Source of the DNA: DASWJZ01 sp964440525
Lineage (GTDB): Bacteria > Pseudomonadota > Alphaproteobacteria > Rhizobiales > Afifellaceae
Reading direction: 5' to 3'
Length of the DNA: 64,000 nucleotides
Assembly: GCA_964440525.1 (NCBI GenBank)
Contig: CAYTTC010000006.1
Coordinates: forward strand, 1 to 64,000
Shown: positions 26,540 to 35,309 of the stretch, piece by piece
Numbering within the stretch: position 1 is the first letter of the stretch
Layout: each line of letters opens with the position of its first letter
Program-made: the position numbers and the translations under genes
The notes under the pieces: model-generated
Database searches by the model: none
What the model was told of the DNA's origin: nothing
What the model saw: the letters and a program-made list of their open reading frames with translations, nothing else

Positions 26540-27847
26540 GTGCTTAGAGGCCTTATTGCTCGGGTTGCTCGCCGGCCGGACGTTCGCCAGGCGAGTGTAA
26601 CGACGCTCGGCACGTTCGCGGCGCAAATCGTGCTCCTCGCTACCACGCCGGTTCTCTCACGGATTTATACGCCGGAGGCGTTTGGCCACCTTGCCGTTCT
26701 GTTAAGCGTCGCAACAATCGGAGGGTCGGTCGCCTCGCTGTGCTACCACTTTGTTATCTTCCTGCCGAAGCGGAGCCGTGTCGCGGCAGCAGTCTATCGC
26801 CTGAACATCTATCTTAGTTTCGTTGGCAGCGCGATCTGCACGGCAATCTTCGCGGCTTTCATTTTTTTCAGCAGTCAACAGCATACGGTGGCGTCGCCTC
26901 TCGATCTCTTGCTCGTTTACTTAGCTGTGCTGCTGACGGCTCATTTTGGGACGCTCGGCAACGTCGAGTCGAGATTGGACCAGTATTGGTCCATCGCTTT
27001 ATCAAAGCTTAATAACAGCCTTGCACCGGCCCTCGCCCAGATCGCGCTCGGGTTCGCAGGATTGCTGGATCATGGTCTCATGATTGGCCGGGTCCTTGGT
27101 CAGTTTGTTGCGGTTGGTCTTATGCACCGTGACATGCCCGCTGGATTCAGGGTGCGCGATCTCTTGCGTCCGAGATGGCGCGAGCTGCGGCTTGTCGCCT
27201 GCCGTTATCGGGATGCGCCCCTGCATGTCCCGCGGGTTATCGCGGTGCGCGCCGCTTCGAGCCTGCCGGCGACGTTGTTTCTCATGTTCTACGGTGCAAC
27301 GCTTGCGGGCCTCTACTTCATGGCTGAACGCCTCGTCGAACGTCCGGGGGCTCTGCTCAGCGACACACTTCTTCGTCTTCCGATTAAGCTCTTCGCCGAA
27401 CGCGTACGTAAACGCCAGCCTTTGGCCCGGGCTGCTCTCCTTTACACATTCGCCTGCGCGGGATTGGTTCTGCCGCCCGTTCTGCTCCTCGTCACGCTCG
27501 GACCGTGGATCATTAGGGTGCTGCTTGGCCCCGCCTGGGCAGGCACCGAGCAATTCGTCGTGATTCTCGCGGTTGCTGCTGGCTTGCGTATGGCAAGTCT
27601 TCCGATGACCGCGTTAGTACCCGTCCTCAGGATTCATACCTGGAGCATGTTCATCGACTTTGCATTTTTTTTCCGCATCTTCTTGATACCCCTTGCAGCG
27701 GTGAAAGGATTTAGCGCCGTCATTGCACTCTCGGCGCTTGCTTCGGTATCGGTCTGCTACTATGTGCTCATTGGCGTCATCAGCCATTCCGCCGCCCGCC
27801 GATACGACCGATCACTTTCGTCCTCAAGCGGCCGGGGATTTGTATAG
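26540..27847 (+). CDS. Polysaccharide flippase (Wzx/MATE-like)
   Basis: The product is a polytopic membrane protein of about 435 aa with around twelve hydrophobic segments. It belongs to the polysaccharide biosynthesis/flippase superfamily, with the opening LGTFAAQIVLLATTPVLSRIY and the SPEAFG-like TPEAFGHLAVL. Wzx proteins move lipid-linked repeat units to the periplasmic side. Start is uncertain: I propose GTG 26540, since the frame stays open to 26387 but the extra residues are polar and unlike the family. It lies just after a methyltransferase gene and before another, on the same strand. Confidence 0.82.
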   Translation: MLRGLIARVARRPDVRQASVTTLGTFAAQIVLLATTPVLSRIYTPEAFGHLAVLLSVATIGGSVASLCYHFVIFLPKRSRVAAAVYRLNIYLSFVGSAICTAIFAAFIFFSSQQHTVASPLDLLLVYLAVLLTAHFGTLGNVESRLDQYWSIALSKLNNSLAPALAQIALGFAGLLDHGLMIGRVLGQFVAVGLMHRDMPAGFRVRDLLRPRWRELRLVACRYRDAPLHVPRVIAVRAASSLPATLFLMFYGATLAGLYFMAERLVERPGALLSDTLLRLPIKLFAERVRKRQPLARAALLYTFACAGLVLPPVLLLVTLGPWIIRVLLGPAWAGTEQFVVILAVAAGLRMASLPMTALVPVLRIHTWSMFIDFAFFFRIFLIPLAAVKGFSAVIALSALASVSVCYYVLIGVISHSAARRYDRSLSSSSGRGFV

Positions 27848-27878
27848 TCGGGCATTTGCTTGCGATAGGGTTTTGCGT

Positions 27879-28572
27879 ATGTCCGTCCAGAAAGACATTC
27901 AGGATCGCATTCTACGCGAACTGTTGCCGACGAATACGCCAAAGGTGCTGGAAGCAGGCGGTGGCAAGCGCAGTTACTTTTCTCTTCCCGGCGCTCTGAC
28001 CACCGTCATCGATGTCGATGCGGTCGGTCTCGGTCTTAATGCAGCGGCGCATGAGAAAATCCTCGGAAACTTGGAATGCTACGACTACGGCGAACGGCGT
28101 TTTGACCTCATCGTGTGCTGGGACGTGTTAGAGCACCTGAAGCAGCCTACAGCCGCCCTAAGGCGACTCATTGCCGCTCTCGCGCCAGGCGGGCTGATTG
28201 TCATCAAGGGCCCGGTCGCCACGTCAATGAAAGCGCTGGCGACTAGGCTTTCTCCGCAATCGGTTCATGTCGCTTTCTATCGGTACATCCTTGGAACCAA
28301 AAAGGCTGGTCAGCCGGGTTACGCGCCCTTCAAGACAGAGTTCGCCGGCAGCTCCGACGAGACTGAAATCGCGTCGCTCTTGACCGCATCTGGGCTGCGA
28401 ATAGTTGCGTGGCAGCGGTTTCAATCCGATCACGTGAAAGCTCTTAGAATCTACCAGCTATCCTCTCTATCTCGGCTATGCCCTCGCTGCGCACCGCATC
28501 CGCGGAATTACCCTCGGTCGTTTTGGCGGGCTCAATACCGACTTCTGGATGTTAGCCCGAAGCGAGCACTAG
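27879..28572 (+). pseudogene. SAM methyltransferase with C-terminal frameshift
   Basis: From ATG 27879 the frame encodes a class I methyltransferase: VLEAGGGKRSYF, then FDLIVCWDVLEHLKQP and LAPGGLIVIKGPV. After about residue 193 the frame turns into Pro/Ala/Ser-rich nonsense that runs on to 28700. In the +1 frame, starting near 28457, the expected C-terminus appears: SYPLYLGYALAAHRIRG, then GRFGGLNTDFWMLARSEH and a TAG ending at 28572. A single missing or extra base around 28452-28460 explains this. Whether it is true decay or a sequence error cannot be told here. Activity may be lost or only the tail altered. Confidence 0.8.
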
Positions 28573-28683
28573 CCACTCCTACGCCCGCAAGCTCGGCTCG
28601 TGCTTCTCCCAGCGGCGAACCGTCGGGCCCGGCCCCACAACTGCTTTGGCCACATCCTCTGCCCACAGCCATTTCGCCATCGC

Positions 28684-29238
28684 TCACCGCAGGCGCGTGA
28701 GGAACCGAAGGACTCGCGGTTCCACCAGGGCTGTTTTATTCAAAAGAAGTTGGGCTACGGTCGACTTCGAAACTCCCGCCCGCGACGTTCGCCAATTTTC
28801 CGCCCGAGGCACACCCGCATGAATACCGAAAGGTTCAGTCGGGCGCGTTAAGACTGCTCGTGCGCCGACAACGCTTCTGTATGCGACCGTCACCCCGTCA
28901 AGGATACGCGCGCCAGCGCCAATCCAAACATCACCTCGATCCTGATGCCTCGCCTTGTCTCTCGCTGCTCGAGTATGAACTTGTCCGAAGCAATCTGATG
29001 GTTCGACGGGACAATGACAGCGTGCGCAGCAATCCTTACGCCGCGTCCGAGATGCAAGCCACCGTGTCCATAGATGACACAATACGGATTGATGGTCGTG
29101 AAATCTCCGACGTCGATTGCGCCGTCATGCGTCCAGAGCACGGCGCTGCAGAAAATTGCAACTTCGTCCGATTAGTATTCTTCCGGCGGAGATTAGCTTC
29201 AGCGAGGCAAGCGCGACACCCTGGTTGCCACGGCCCAT
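28684..29238 (-). pseudogene. Hexapeptide-repeat acyltransferase broken by two frameshifts
   Basis: Three consecutive minus-strand frames together give one left-handed beta-helix acetyltransferase of the WcaF/LbetaH type. Piece 1 starts at ATG 29238 (MGRGNQGVALASLKLISAG). Piece 2 (about 29163-28950) has DEVAIFCSAVLW, DFTTINPYCVIYGHGG and VIVPSNHQ. Piece 3 has DVWIGAGARILDGVTV and GVPRAENW to the stop at 28684. Each junction needs one extra base to restore the frame. Its function would have been O-acetylation of a sugar in the polysaccharide; now it is probably inactive. Confidence 0.8.
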
Positions 29239-29373
29239 CCTCAATGCCTCCTTAGTCGATAGTTGAGAACCCACAGCCAATTGGAAACTCTTCGCCGGCA
29301 TTGTTTGTCCTAACCGCTCGGCCGGCTCGCTTCTTCGCGCCAGCTCTCGCGGCTCGCCTTTTTCGTCAGGCCA

Positions 29374-30120
29374 TTAACAGAAGCTGCGCTCAAGGAAGAA
29401 ATTTCTCGATCTAATCTCGTCAATTCGCATGACGAAGCCGCGCGCATGCAGGTTCCTTAGAATCGAAAAGCATGCCTCGTCTCCGATGATATGCGGGTGC
29501 AATTCGATGCAGATCTTTCCGACGCCGGGCATCTCCACGTCGTCAAATAATTGGCGTTCATGACCCTCGACGTCGACGACCAGGAAAGTAGGTTTGCACT
29601 CCGCTATCAGATTCTTGATCGACAATTTCGGGAGTTTGACCTCCAAAGCCGCCCCTCTTCGCCTAACCGTGGATGAGGCAGAAAGGTTCGGATCGATGAA
29701 AAAGGAAGCTTCACCGTCGTCGCGATCAACCACTGCGATTACAAGATTCGGGGCCACATCATTAAGCCGGTGCGTTTCTCGTATTAGTGGCTCGAGCTGC
29801 GGATTTGCTTCAATACAAGTGACACGATCGCTGCCAATCAGGGTCGCACAAAAGGCGCTCACGGCGCCGAGGCCAGCGCCTATTTCAAGCACACGATCAT
29901 CGGGAGTAATATGGCGGCGCACGAGCTCCATTTCATTGTGTTCGTAGGTACCGCGATAAAGAAGTCTGCGAATTTTCTCTGAAATTAGGACAGACTGCGG
30001 TGCCACTTTGATTCCGCTGACTTCGACGACAGCGGGCTTGGTGCGCTTTCGAATACGATACCTCAAGTCCGTCTCAAGCTCATCGAAATAGCGCTCGCGT
30101 AATTTTTGCAGGAGAAACAT
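29374..30120 (-). CDS. FkbM-family methyltransferase
   Basis: This 248-aa FkbM-type SAM methyltransferase probably O-methylates a sugar hydroxyl. SAM motif I is VLEIGAGLGAVSAF near residue 78, the acidic strand is CIEANPQ, and the FkbM core VVDVEGHERQLFDD and ICIELHPHI follow. It faces the plus-strand FkbM gene at 30320, with a short divergent gap. No N-terminal signal or membrane segment is visible, so it should act in the cytoplasm before export. Confidence 0.88.
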   Translation of the reverse strand: MFLLQKLRERYFDELETDLRYRIRKRTKPAVVEVSGIKVAPQSVLISEKIRRLLYRGTYEHNEMELVRRHITPDDRVLEIGAGLGAVSAFCATLIGSDRVTCIEANPQLEPLIRETHRLNDVAPNLVIAVVDRDDGEASFFIDPNLSASSTVRRRGAALEVKLPKLSIKNLIAECKPTFLVVDVEGHERQLFDDVEMPGVGKICIELHPHIIGDEACFSILRNLHARGFVMRIDEIRSRNFFLERSFC

Positions 30121-30319
30121 TCTGTTGCCTCGCCGAGCATTTCCCGGCCGAACGATTTGGCGATGATCGTCCCGTCACAACTTTGCGCGGCGCCTAGCCA
30201 CATAGCTCTCCTATCGTGAGAACGGACGCAGGTCCACTCCGGCCCCGCAGCAGCGCCATGCCATGAATGCAACGCCGCCCTAGAATTACCTGCTCGGATT
30301 TGCGAGAAGTAGTGCTATC

Positions 30320-31096
30320 TTGCCATTTGTGCGGCGCATATTTCGCAGTCTGGTTCCTTCGCAAGTCAGGGATTTTGCCCGCCCCTACACGCTGCCGTTC
30401 AAGATCATCAGGACGAGTGACAAGTACGACGCGCTGACGTTCGAGATCATCGCGCGGCTCGGCAAGTCGGCGAACTGCATCGACTGCGGGGCGTATCGGG
30501 GCACGGTGCTTGACGTCATCGTGCAGAAGGCCCCGAAGGGTCAGCACATTGGTTTCGAGCCTCTGCCGGAGCAGGCGGCGTGTCTCGAACGCCATTTCCG
30601 ATGGTTCCGGAACGTCACGGTCATTCCGAAGGCGGTAAGCGACAAGGTCGGAAAGACGACGTTCCATCACAACGTTTCGCAGCCAGCCTATAGCGGCATT
30701 CGCAGGCGCGGCTACGATCATGCAGACCCCGTTGTTTCTCTGATCACGGTGTCGATGACGCGCATCGATGACGAAGTTGCGGCGGATCGGAACATCAGCT
30801 TCATCAAGCTCGACATTGAAGGCGGCGAGTACGACGCACTGGTAGGGGCTTCGCAGACGCTCCGGCGCTGCCACCCGATTGTCGTGTTTGAAATGGGGCC
30901 ACGCGGCATCGGTGTCTATGGCCGCGCCGGTGTCGACATGATCGACCTGTTCGCCTCGCATCAGATGTCCGTCGTGCCGATGGACCCATCCTCGAATGGA
31001 CCGGTGACGCGCGCGGAGATGTCGGAGCGTTGGGGTAAACCTGGGTGGCACTATTACTTTTGTGCGTATCCCCAAGGGACTGAGCGCCCGTTCTGA
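30320..31096 (+). CDS. FkbM-family methyltransferase
   Basis: The 258-aa FkbM-type methyltransferase has motif I CIDCGAYRGTVLD, the acidic strand GFEPLPEQ, FIKLDIEGGEYDAL and VVFEMGPRG. The start is TTG 30320 or GTG 30329, both in frame with no strong ribosome-binding site. Its base composition is more GC-rich than the immediate neighbours, which may point to a separate origin. IS3-family remnants begin about 240 bases downstream. Confidence 0.85.
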   Translation: MPFVRRIFRSLVPSQVRDFARPYTLPFKIIRTSDKYDALTFEIIARLGKSANCIDCGAYRGTVLDVIVQKAPKGQHIGFEPLPEQAACLERHFRWFRNVTVIPKAVSDKVGKTTFHHNVSQPAYSGIRRRGYDHADPVVSLITVSMTRIDDEVAADRNISFIKLDIEGGEYDALVGASQTLRRCHPIVVFEMGPRGIGVYGRAGVDMIDLFASHQMSVVPMDPSSNGPVTRAEMSERWGKPGWHYYFCAYPQGTERPF

Positions 31097-31338
31097 CTCT
31101 GACGATAGCCGTCCGAGACCGCAAGAGCCACAGCGAGGCGGCTTTCTCATGTGAGGCTGATGACCTACCTTTGCGGTAATTGGCTCGCAGCAGCGGGAAG
31201 CGTTTCGAGCGTCAAATGCCCCCACCGGATGGCTGGGCTATCTGGGTTGCCAGTTCAGCTCTCATCGGCGGGCATAGTCCAGACGCATCGTCAGACCATC
31301 ATCTCCAAAGAAATCCCAGCATCACCTGCAAGTCACGA

Positions 31339-31747
31339 CTACAATTTTGTGGCCGAATGGTCATTCAGACCATGAGCGCGACCGACCCACGCCTCGAAGC
31401 CCTCATTAATCTTTTCCACTACCCCGACGGATTTGGGGTCCGAAAGGTACATCCGCCGCACCACAGGGTCATCGAAAAACCGCCCGTCAGTTTCGTGGAG
31501 CCAGCTCTCGAATGCGCCGCGGACGTGTGGCAGTGATCTGAACATGATCTCGTTCAAGAGCTCATCCCGCAGCCGGCCGTTGAAGCTTTCGACGAAGGCG
31601 TTCTGGATCGGCTTTCCCGTGGCGATATAATGCCCGCCGATGCGGCGCTCATCGGCCCAGGTGAGGATCGCATTGGAGGTCAGCTCGGTGCCGTTGTCGC
31701 TGACGATCGTTCTCGGCTTGCGCGGCTCGACAATGAGCCGGCCCAGC
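31339..31747 (-). pseudogene. IS3-family transposase (OrfB) fragment, integrase core
   Basis: The minus-strand frame reads LGRLIVEPRKPRTIVSDNGT, GKPIQNAFVESFNGRLRDEL and LNEIMFRSLPHVRG, the C-terminal DDE integrase core of an IS3-family OrfB (IS407-like). It has no start and joins another transposase piece at its 5' side. After FESWL the frame continues into about 50 residues that do not resemble an IS3 end, so the 3' side is also fused to foreign sequence. Confidence 0.8.
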
Positions 31748-31985
31748 TCAGTCCCGGGTTCGATACGTCTTTCGTGTCGTCCTCTCGGTCTTCAGAGAAG
31801 AGAAGAACCATCGCGGCATTGTCCCCGACGGTTCATCGAGCGGGTAACGCCGTTGTCGGCCATCAGTCGCTGGAACTGTCCACTGGTGTATTGGCTGCCC
31901 TGATCTTAGTGGTGCGGTAGGGCATCCGGCTTGCCGCGCCGCCAGATCGCCATGACGATAACGAGCCATCGGTGACGAGCTGCGC
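31748..31985 (-). pseudogene. Second, different IS3-family transposase fragment
   Basis: Pieces in several frames give FMTAQLVTDG, AIWRRGKPDALPHH, DQGSQYTSGQFQRLMADNG and FFSSLKTERTTRKTYRTRD, a recognisable IS3-type OrfB of another subgroup. At least three frame changes are needed to join them. The last piece runs directly into the IS3 fragment below 31748, and the TGA there was created at the junction. This documents two successive insertions or a recombination between elements. Confidence 0.8.
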
Positions 31986-31987
31986 CG

Positions 31988-33190
31988 TCATGAAATTCGA
32001 TCATAGAGGTCTTCGACACTGGACACGTGCTCGTCGACAACCAGCCGAGCGGCAACATTGCTGCCTCCCGCTTTCAGGTGGGCTGCTAACGCGCGATCAT
32101 TTAGGATCAATTGCACATGCTTGATCCAGCCATCGATGTCGAACGCATCCAGCACGAACCCCGACACGCCATGCTCGATAACCTCGCTGGCCCCGCACTG
32201 TTTTGAGACGATAACCGGCACTCCAGCGCCCTGCGCCTCGATGGCGACACGACCGAACGGTTCGTCGACCGCCGGCAGGATGATGACATCACATGCGGTC
32301 ATCCATTGCTCTGGATCGTCGACGAAACCTGCCTCGATGACACGATGAGCCACTCCGGAGGCGCTCAGCCGTTCATCGAGCAGGTGATAGGTGGGCTCGA
32401 TGCGCCCGCCACACAACAACCCGCAAACCGGCGCTCCCGCGCTTGTATGGGATACCGATCTCAAGATATCGATCAACACATGCGGGCGCTTGCGCGAGAC
32501 GAGGTTGCCAAAGAAGCCGATCACCGCGACGTCATCTGAAAGGCGAAGCTTGGCCCGTATGATCCGGCGAGCTGCTGCAGCGTCATCCGGGGAAATCGAC
32601 GGCTCGAACGGATTGAGAATGAGGTCGGTTTTCTTCTGCGCCCACGCTGGTAGGTCTCGAGCGTTGGAACGTGAAATGGCGATGATCTGACTCGCCAAAC
32701 GCAAACCCAAATTGACAGACAAGCTGCTCCGGTAGGTACCGCGCCAATGGACGACGATCGGGCGGCGTAGAATAGCGGATGGAATCGCCCAAGTACGCAG
32801 CATCCGGGCGTCGTTGATGTGAACGATCGCGCGTTGGCGAGTCTGCAGGAAACGCATACACGTCGGAATGAGCGCGAGATTGCCCCACCGAAAACCGTCC
32901 TGGCGTCCCCGTTCGGATTGCTGACCGAGCGCCGGCAGACGCTCCACTGGTAAACCACTCTTGATAGCCTTGTCCAGGGTGCGGCCGGACCCATGAACCG
33001 CAAGGACCGTCCGCCGCCCTCGTTTCACGAGCTCCTTGGCCAAGATCATTCCAGAAACGACCGCGCCCCCAAAGGCGGCTCCGTCGAAAGGAAAACAGAC
33101 CGGGGTTCCACGTGGAATCTTCGCGCTCGGCCGGGCTTCGCGGCTATCTCTGCGCAAGTCGCTTGCTCCTTGCATCGAGCAGCCACTCAT
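31988..33190 (-). CDS. Family 4 glycosyltransferase
   Basis: The 400-aa GT-B enzyme has a glycine-rich start (CFPFDGAAFGGAVVSGMILA), the motif IVHINDARMLRTWAIPSA, VIGFFGNLVSRKRPHVLI in the donor domain and a late signature DEPFGRVAIEAQGAGVPV. The gene at 46194 is a paralogue that shares the ND-x-RMLRTW and HWRG motifs. The start at 33190 overlaps the upstream GT2 gene by 47 bases; Met at residue 6 (33175) is an alternative. It is the last intact gene of a minus-strand run and borders the IS3 remnants. Confidence 0.88.
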   Translation of the reverse strand: MSGCSMQGASDLRRDSREARPSAKIPRGTPVCFPFDGAAFGGAVVSGMILAKELVKRGRRTVLAVHGSGRTLDKAIKSGLPVERLPALGQQSERGRQDGFRWGNLALIPTCMRFLQTRQRAIVHINDARMLRTWAIPSAILRRPIVVHWRGTYRSSLSVNLGLRLASQIIAISRSNARDLPAWAQKKTDLILNPFEPSISPDDAAAARRIIRAKLRLSDDVAVIGFFGNLVSRKRPHVLIDILRSVSHTSAGAPVCGLLCGGRIEPTYHLLDERLSASGVAHRVIEAGFVDDPEQWMTACDVIILPAVDEPFGRVAIEAQGAGVPVIVSKQCGASEVIEHGVSGFVLDAFDIDGWIKHVQLILNDRALAAHLKAGGSNVAARLVVDEHVSSVEDLYDRIS

Positions 33191-34124
33191 AATGCTTGAA
33201 AATCCGCGCCTGAGTTGAAGTCATTAGCGGCGTGGCTCGTAGGAAACCGAGCAGCCAAAACGCCGCAAATCGATCATAATGGCCCCGTAGCATATTCAAT
33301 GTCAGTCGACCGGACTTACGAAAAAATTCTTTAGCACTACGTCTCGCATCAAGCCCCACAAGCGCCTTGTAAAGCATTACTATCTCCAAATCGTTTTTGT
33401 TGCCATCGCGAAGGCGCTTTATGTAGTCTTTCTCGAGTTTTCTTGCTTCGATGTAGTGCCGGAAGCGCAATTTGTCGTCATAGACGAGTTTGTAACCGAG
33501 GAGACGCAGGCTAAAGCATAGCTCGAGATCGTCACCGGAAGATCCTGGAATCGATCCGAGCCGGCCGGTCAAAGTAGGAAATAACGGGCTTTCATAGATC
33601 GACAGGAGGTCGCGCCGTCTTGCGGACAGGCCGGCGCCATATAGCCAGCCTCGCTCGCCATTGACCGGACCGGCGTCGAGTGCCGGACTGCCAACAGCGT
33701 AGTGGAAGGCGTAGGTATAGAAGAAAGGCGGGAACTCGCGGTCGGAGATCGGAACGCAGGCCCCACCTGCCGCGCCGGCGGTCGGGTCGGTTAGGGCTTC
33801 TGTTGCGCGCAGGAGATAATCGGGTCCGAGAAGATTGTCGTCATCGCAGAATATGATGATGTCGTGCTGCGCCGCTCGGACTCCGGTTCGGCGGGCGAAA
33901 GCCAGACCGGGCTGGCCTTCGCGAATGCACCTTAGAGGAAAAGGGGAGTGAGCGAGCCCCGTCCAAAACCGCTCAGCGACCTCGGCGACTCCGTCACTCG
34001 AATTGTTGTCGACCAGCACTATCTCAGCCGGGCCGGCGAACTCCTGGCGCGATAGCGCCTCCAACGCCAGCTCAATGACGCGCGACCCGTTGTAGGTGCA
34101 GATTACGATTGATACACCGCGCAC
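33144..34124 (-). CDS. Family 2 glycosyltransferase
   Basis: This is an inverting GT-A glycosyltransferase of about 326 aa. The N-terminal nucleotide-binding strand is SIVICTYNGS, followed by VLVDNNSSDG, the metal-binding CDDDN motif and SGDDLELCFSL. A C-terminal stretch rich in aromatics and Arg may contact the membrane. I prefer GTG 34124, with GGAAAGG six bases upstream, to the TTG at 34139. It lies between an epimerase gene and a GT4 gene on the same strand. The acceptor is unknown. Confidence 0.88.
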   Translation of the reverse strand: MRGVSIVICTYNGSRVIELALEALSRQEFAGPAEIVLVDNNSSDGVAEVAERFWTGLAHSPFPLRCIREGQPGLAFARRTGVRAAQHDIIIFCDDDNLLGPDYLLRATEALTDPTAGAAGGACVPISDREFPPFFYTYAFHYAVGSPALDAGPVNGERGWLYGAGLSARRRDLLSIYESPLFPTLTGRLGSIPGSSGDDLELCFSLRLLGYKLVYDDKLRFRHYIEARKLEKDYIKRLRDGNKNDLEIVMLYKALVGLDARRSAKEFFRKSGRLTLNMLRGHYDRFAAFWLLGFLRATPLMTSTQARIFKHYEWLLDARSKRLAQR

Positions 34125-34151
34125 GAAAGCCCTTTCCAACGCGCAACAATA

Positions 34152-35309
34152 CTAGGTCACTAGGCCGTACCATCGAGCCCATTGCTCGGTCTTTTGCAGC
34201 CCCATCAAGAGATTTGTGTGCGGACGATATCCGAGACCCTCGGCGGCCTTCTCGATCCGGACATTCGTCTTACTCTGAAGCAAGCCTAGATGCTGCGGCA
34301 TCGGGTAGAGGCGCCGCCGAATCCCCTCGCGGGCAGGAGCAGAAAGGTAATCCTGCCAGCGAGTCCAGGTTGCATTTGGCACCGTGCGTCTGAAGCCGCG
34401 ATATGCTGCTCCAATCAAGGGCAAAGCTCTCAACTCTCGCCGGACGCGCGGCGACTGAATCGCCCGCCTGGCCAGATTCATGAGCCCCTTGCTGCTTCTG
34501 TGCGAGCTCCTCGCCATCTTCGCTATTTTCTCGTCTGCCTCTTCCGAGTCCAGCTCTCCCTCTAAGAGCATCTGCGCATAGCCCCTGTAGTAATCGCCCC
34601 ATATGCAAGGCTCGTCGCCTGAGATTAGGAACTCTTCACCCTCCTGCCCACTGATGGTAGCGGCCAATACAAGGGCGTTCACAACATCATCCACGTAGAC
34701 TGCGTTGCAAAGTCCGCGCCCACCACTAGGCAGTACGACGATACCTTCAGTGAGCTGTTGAATCGGGAACCGGCTCCAAAACGAGAATGGGCCGTAGACG
34801 ATTGTCGGCTGCAGAACGACTGCAGGCAGTCCCCGCTTGCGACAGCAATCAAGTACAAGGCGCTCCGCCTCAAGTTTAGAATCGGCATAGACATCGCCGC
34901 TCTTCTTTCGTTCCGCGGATTCGGTCAAATCTCCGTCCGCGGTCTGGCCATAGACCGAGAACGTGCTTGTGTAGACGAAGCGCTTTACGCCCTGGCGAAG
35001 AGCCTCCTCGCAAACAATCCGAGTGCCCTCAACGGTAGCCCGCCATCTTTCCTTATCGGAGCCGCCCGTCCCAAAGGCAAGATGGAACACAACGTCTGCG
35101 CCATCCATCGCCACGGCCACCGCATCGCGATCCAGCAGCGACCCGCCAAACATCGTGACAGGAAAGCGCGCTATGCGTGACGCGTTCATGAACTGATGCA
35201 CCAGCGCACGGATCTCCAAATTCGGCGTTTGACCGAGTATCTCCACGAGGCGGTTGCCAATTAAGCCTGTTGCCCCGGTGAGCAGCACCCGTTTTCCGGA
35301 GAGACTCAC
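34152..35309 (-). CDS. NAD-dependent sugar epimerase/dehydratase
   Basis: The 385-aa extended SDR has the nucleotide motif TGATGLIG near the N-terminus, the YTSTFSVYG region and the active-site YADSKLEAERL. GTG 35309 overlaps the TGA of the Gfo/Idh/MocA gene by four bases (GTGA), clear translational coupling that decides the start. About 80 residues at the C-terminus extend beyond the standard fold. With the coupled oxidoreductase it probably makes a modified nucleotide sugar, but the reaction cannot be specified. Confidence 0.88.
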   Translation of the reverse strand: MSLSGKRVLLTGATGLIGNRLVEILGQTPNLEIRALVHQFMNASRIARFPVTMFGGSLLDRDAVAVAMDGADVVFHLAFGTGGSDKERWRATVEGTRIVCEEALRQGVKRFVYTSTFSVYGQTADGDLTESAERKKSGDVYADSKLEAERLVLDCCRKRGLPAVVLQPTIVYGPFSFWSRFPIQQLTEGIVVLPSGGRGLCNAVYVDDVVNALVLAATISGQEGEEFLISGDEPCIWGDYYRGYAQMLLEGELDSEEADEKIAKMARSSHRSSKGLMNLARRAIQSPRVRRELRALPLIGAAYRGFRRTVPNATWTRWQDYLSAPAREGIRRRLYPMPQHLGLLQSKTNVRIEKAAEGLGYRPHTNLLMGLQKTEQWARWYGLVT

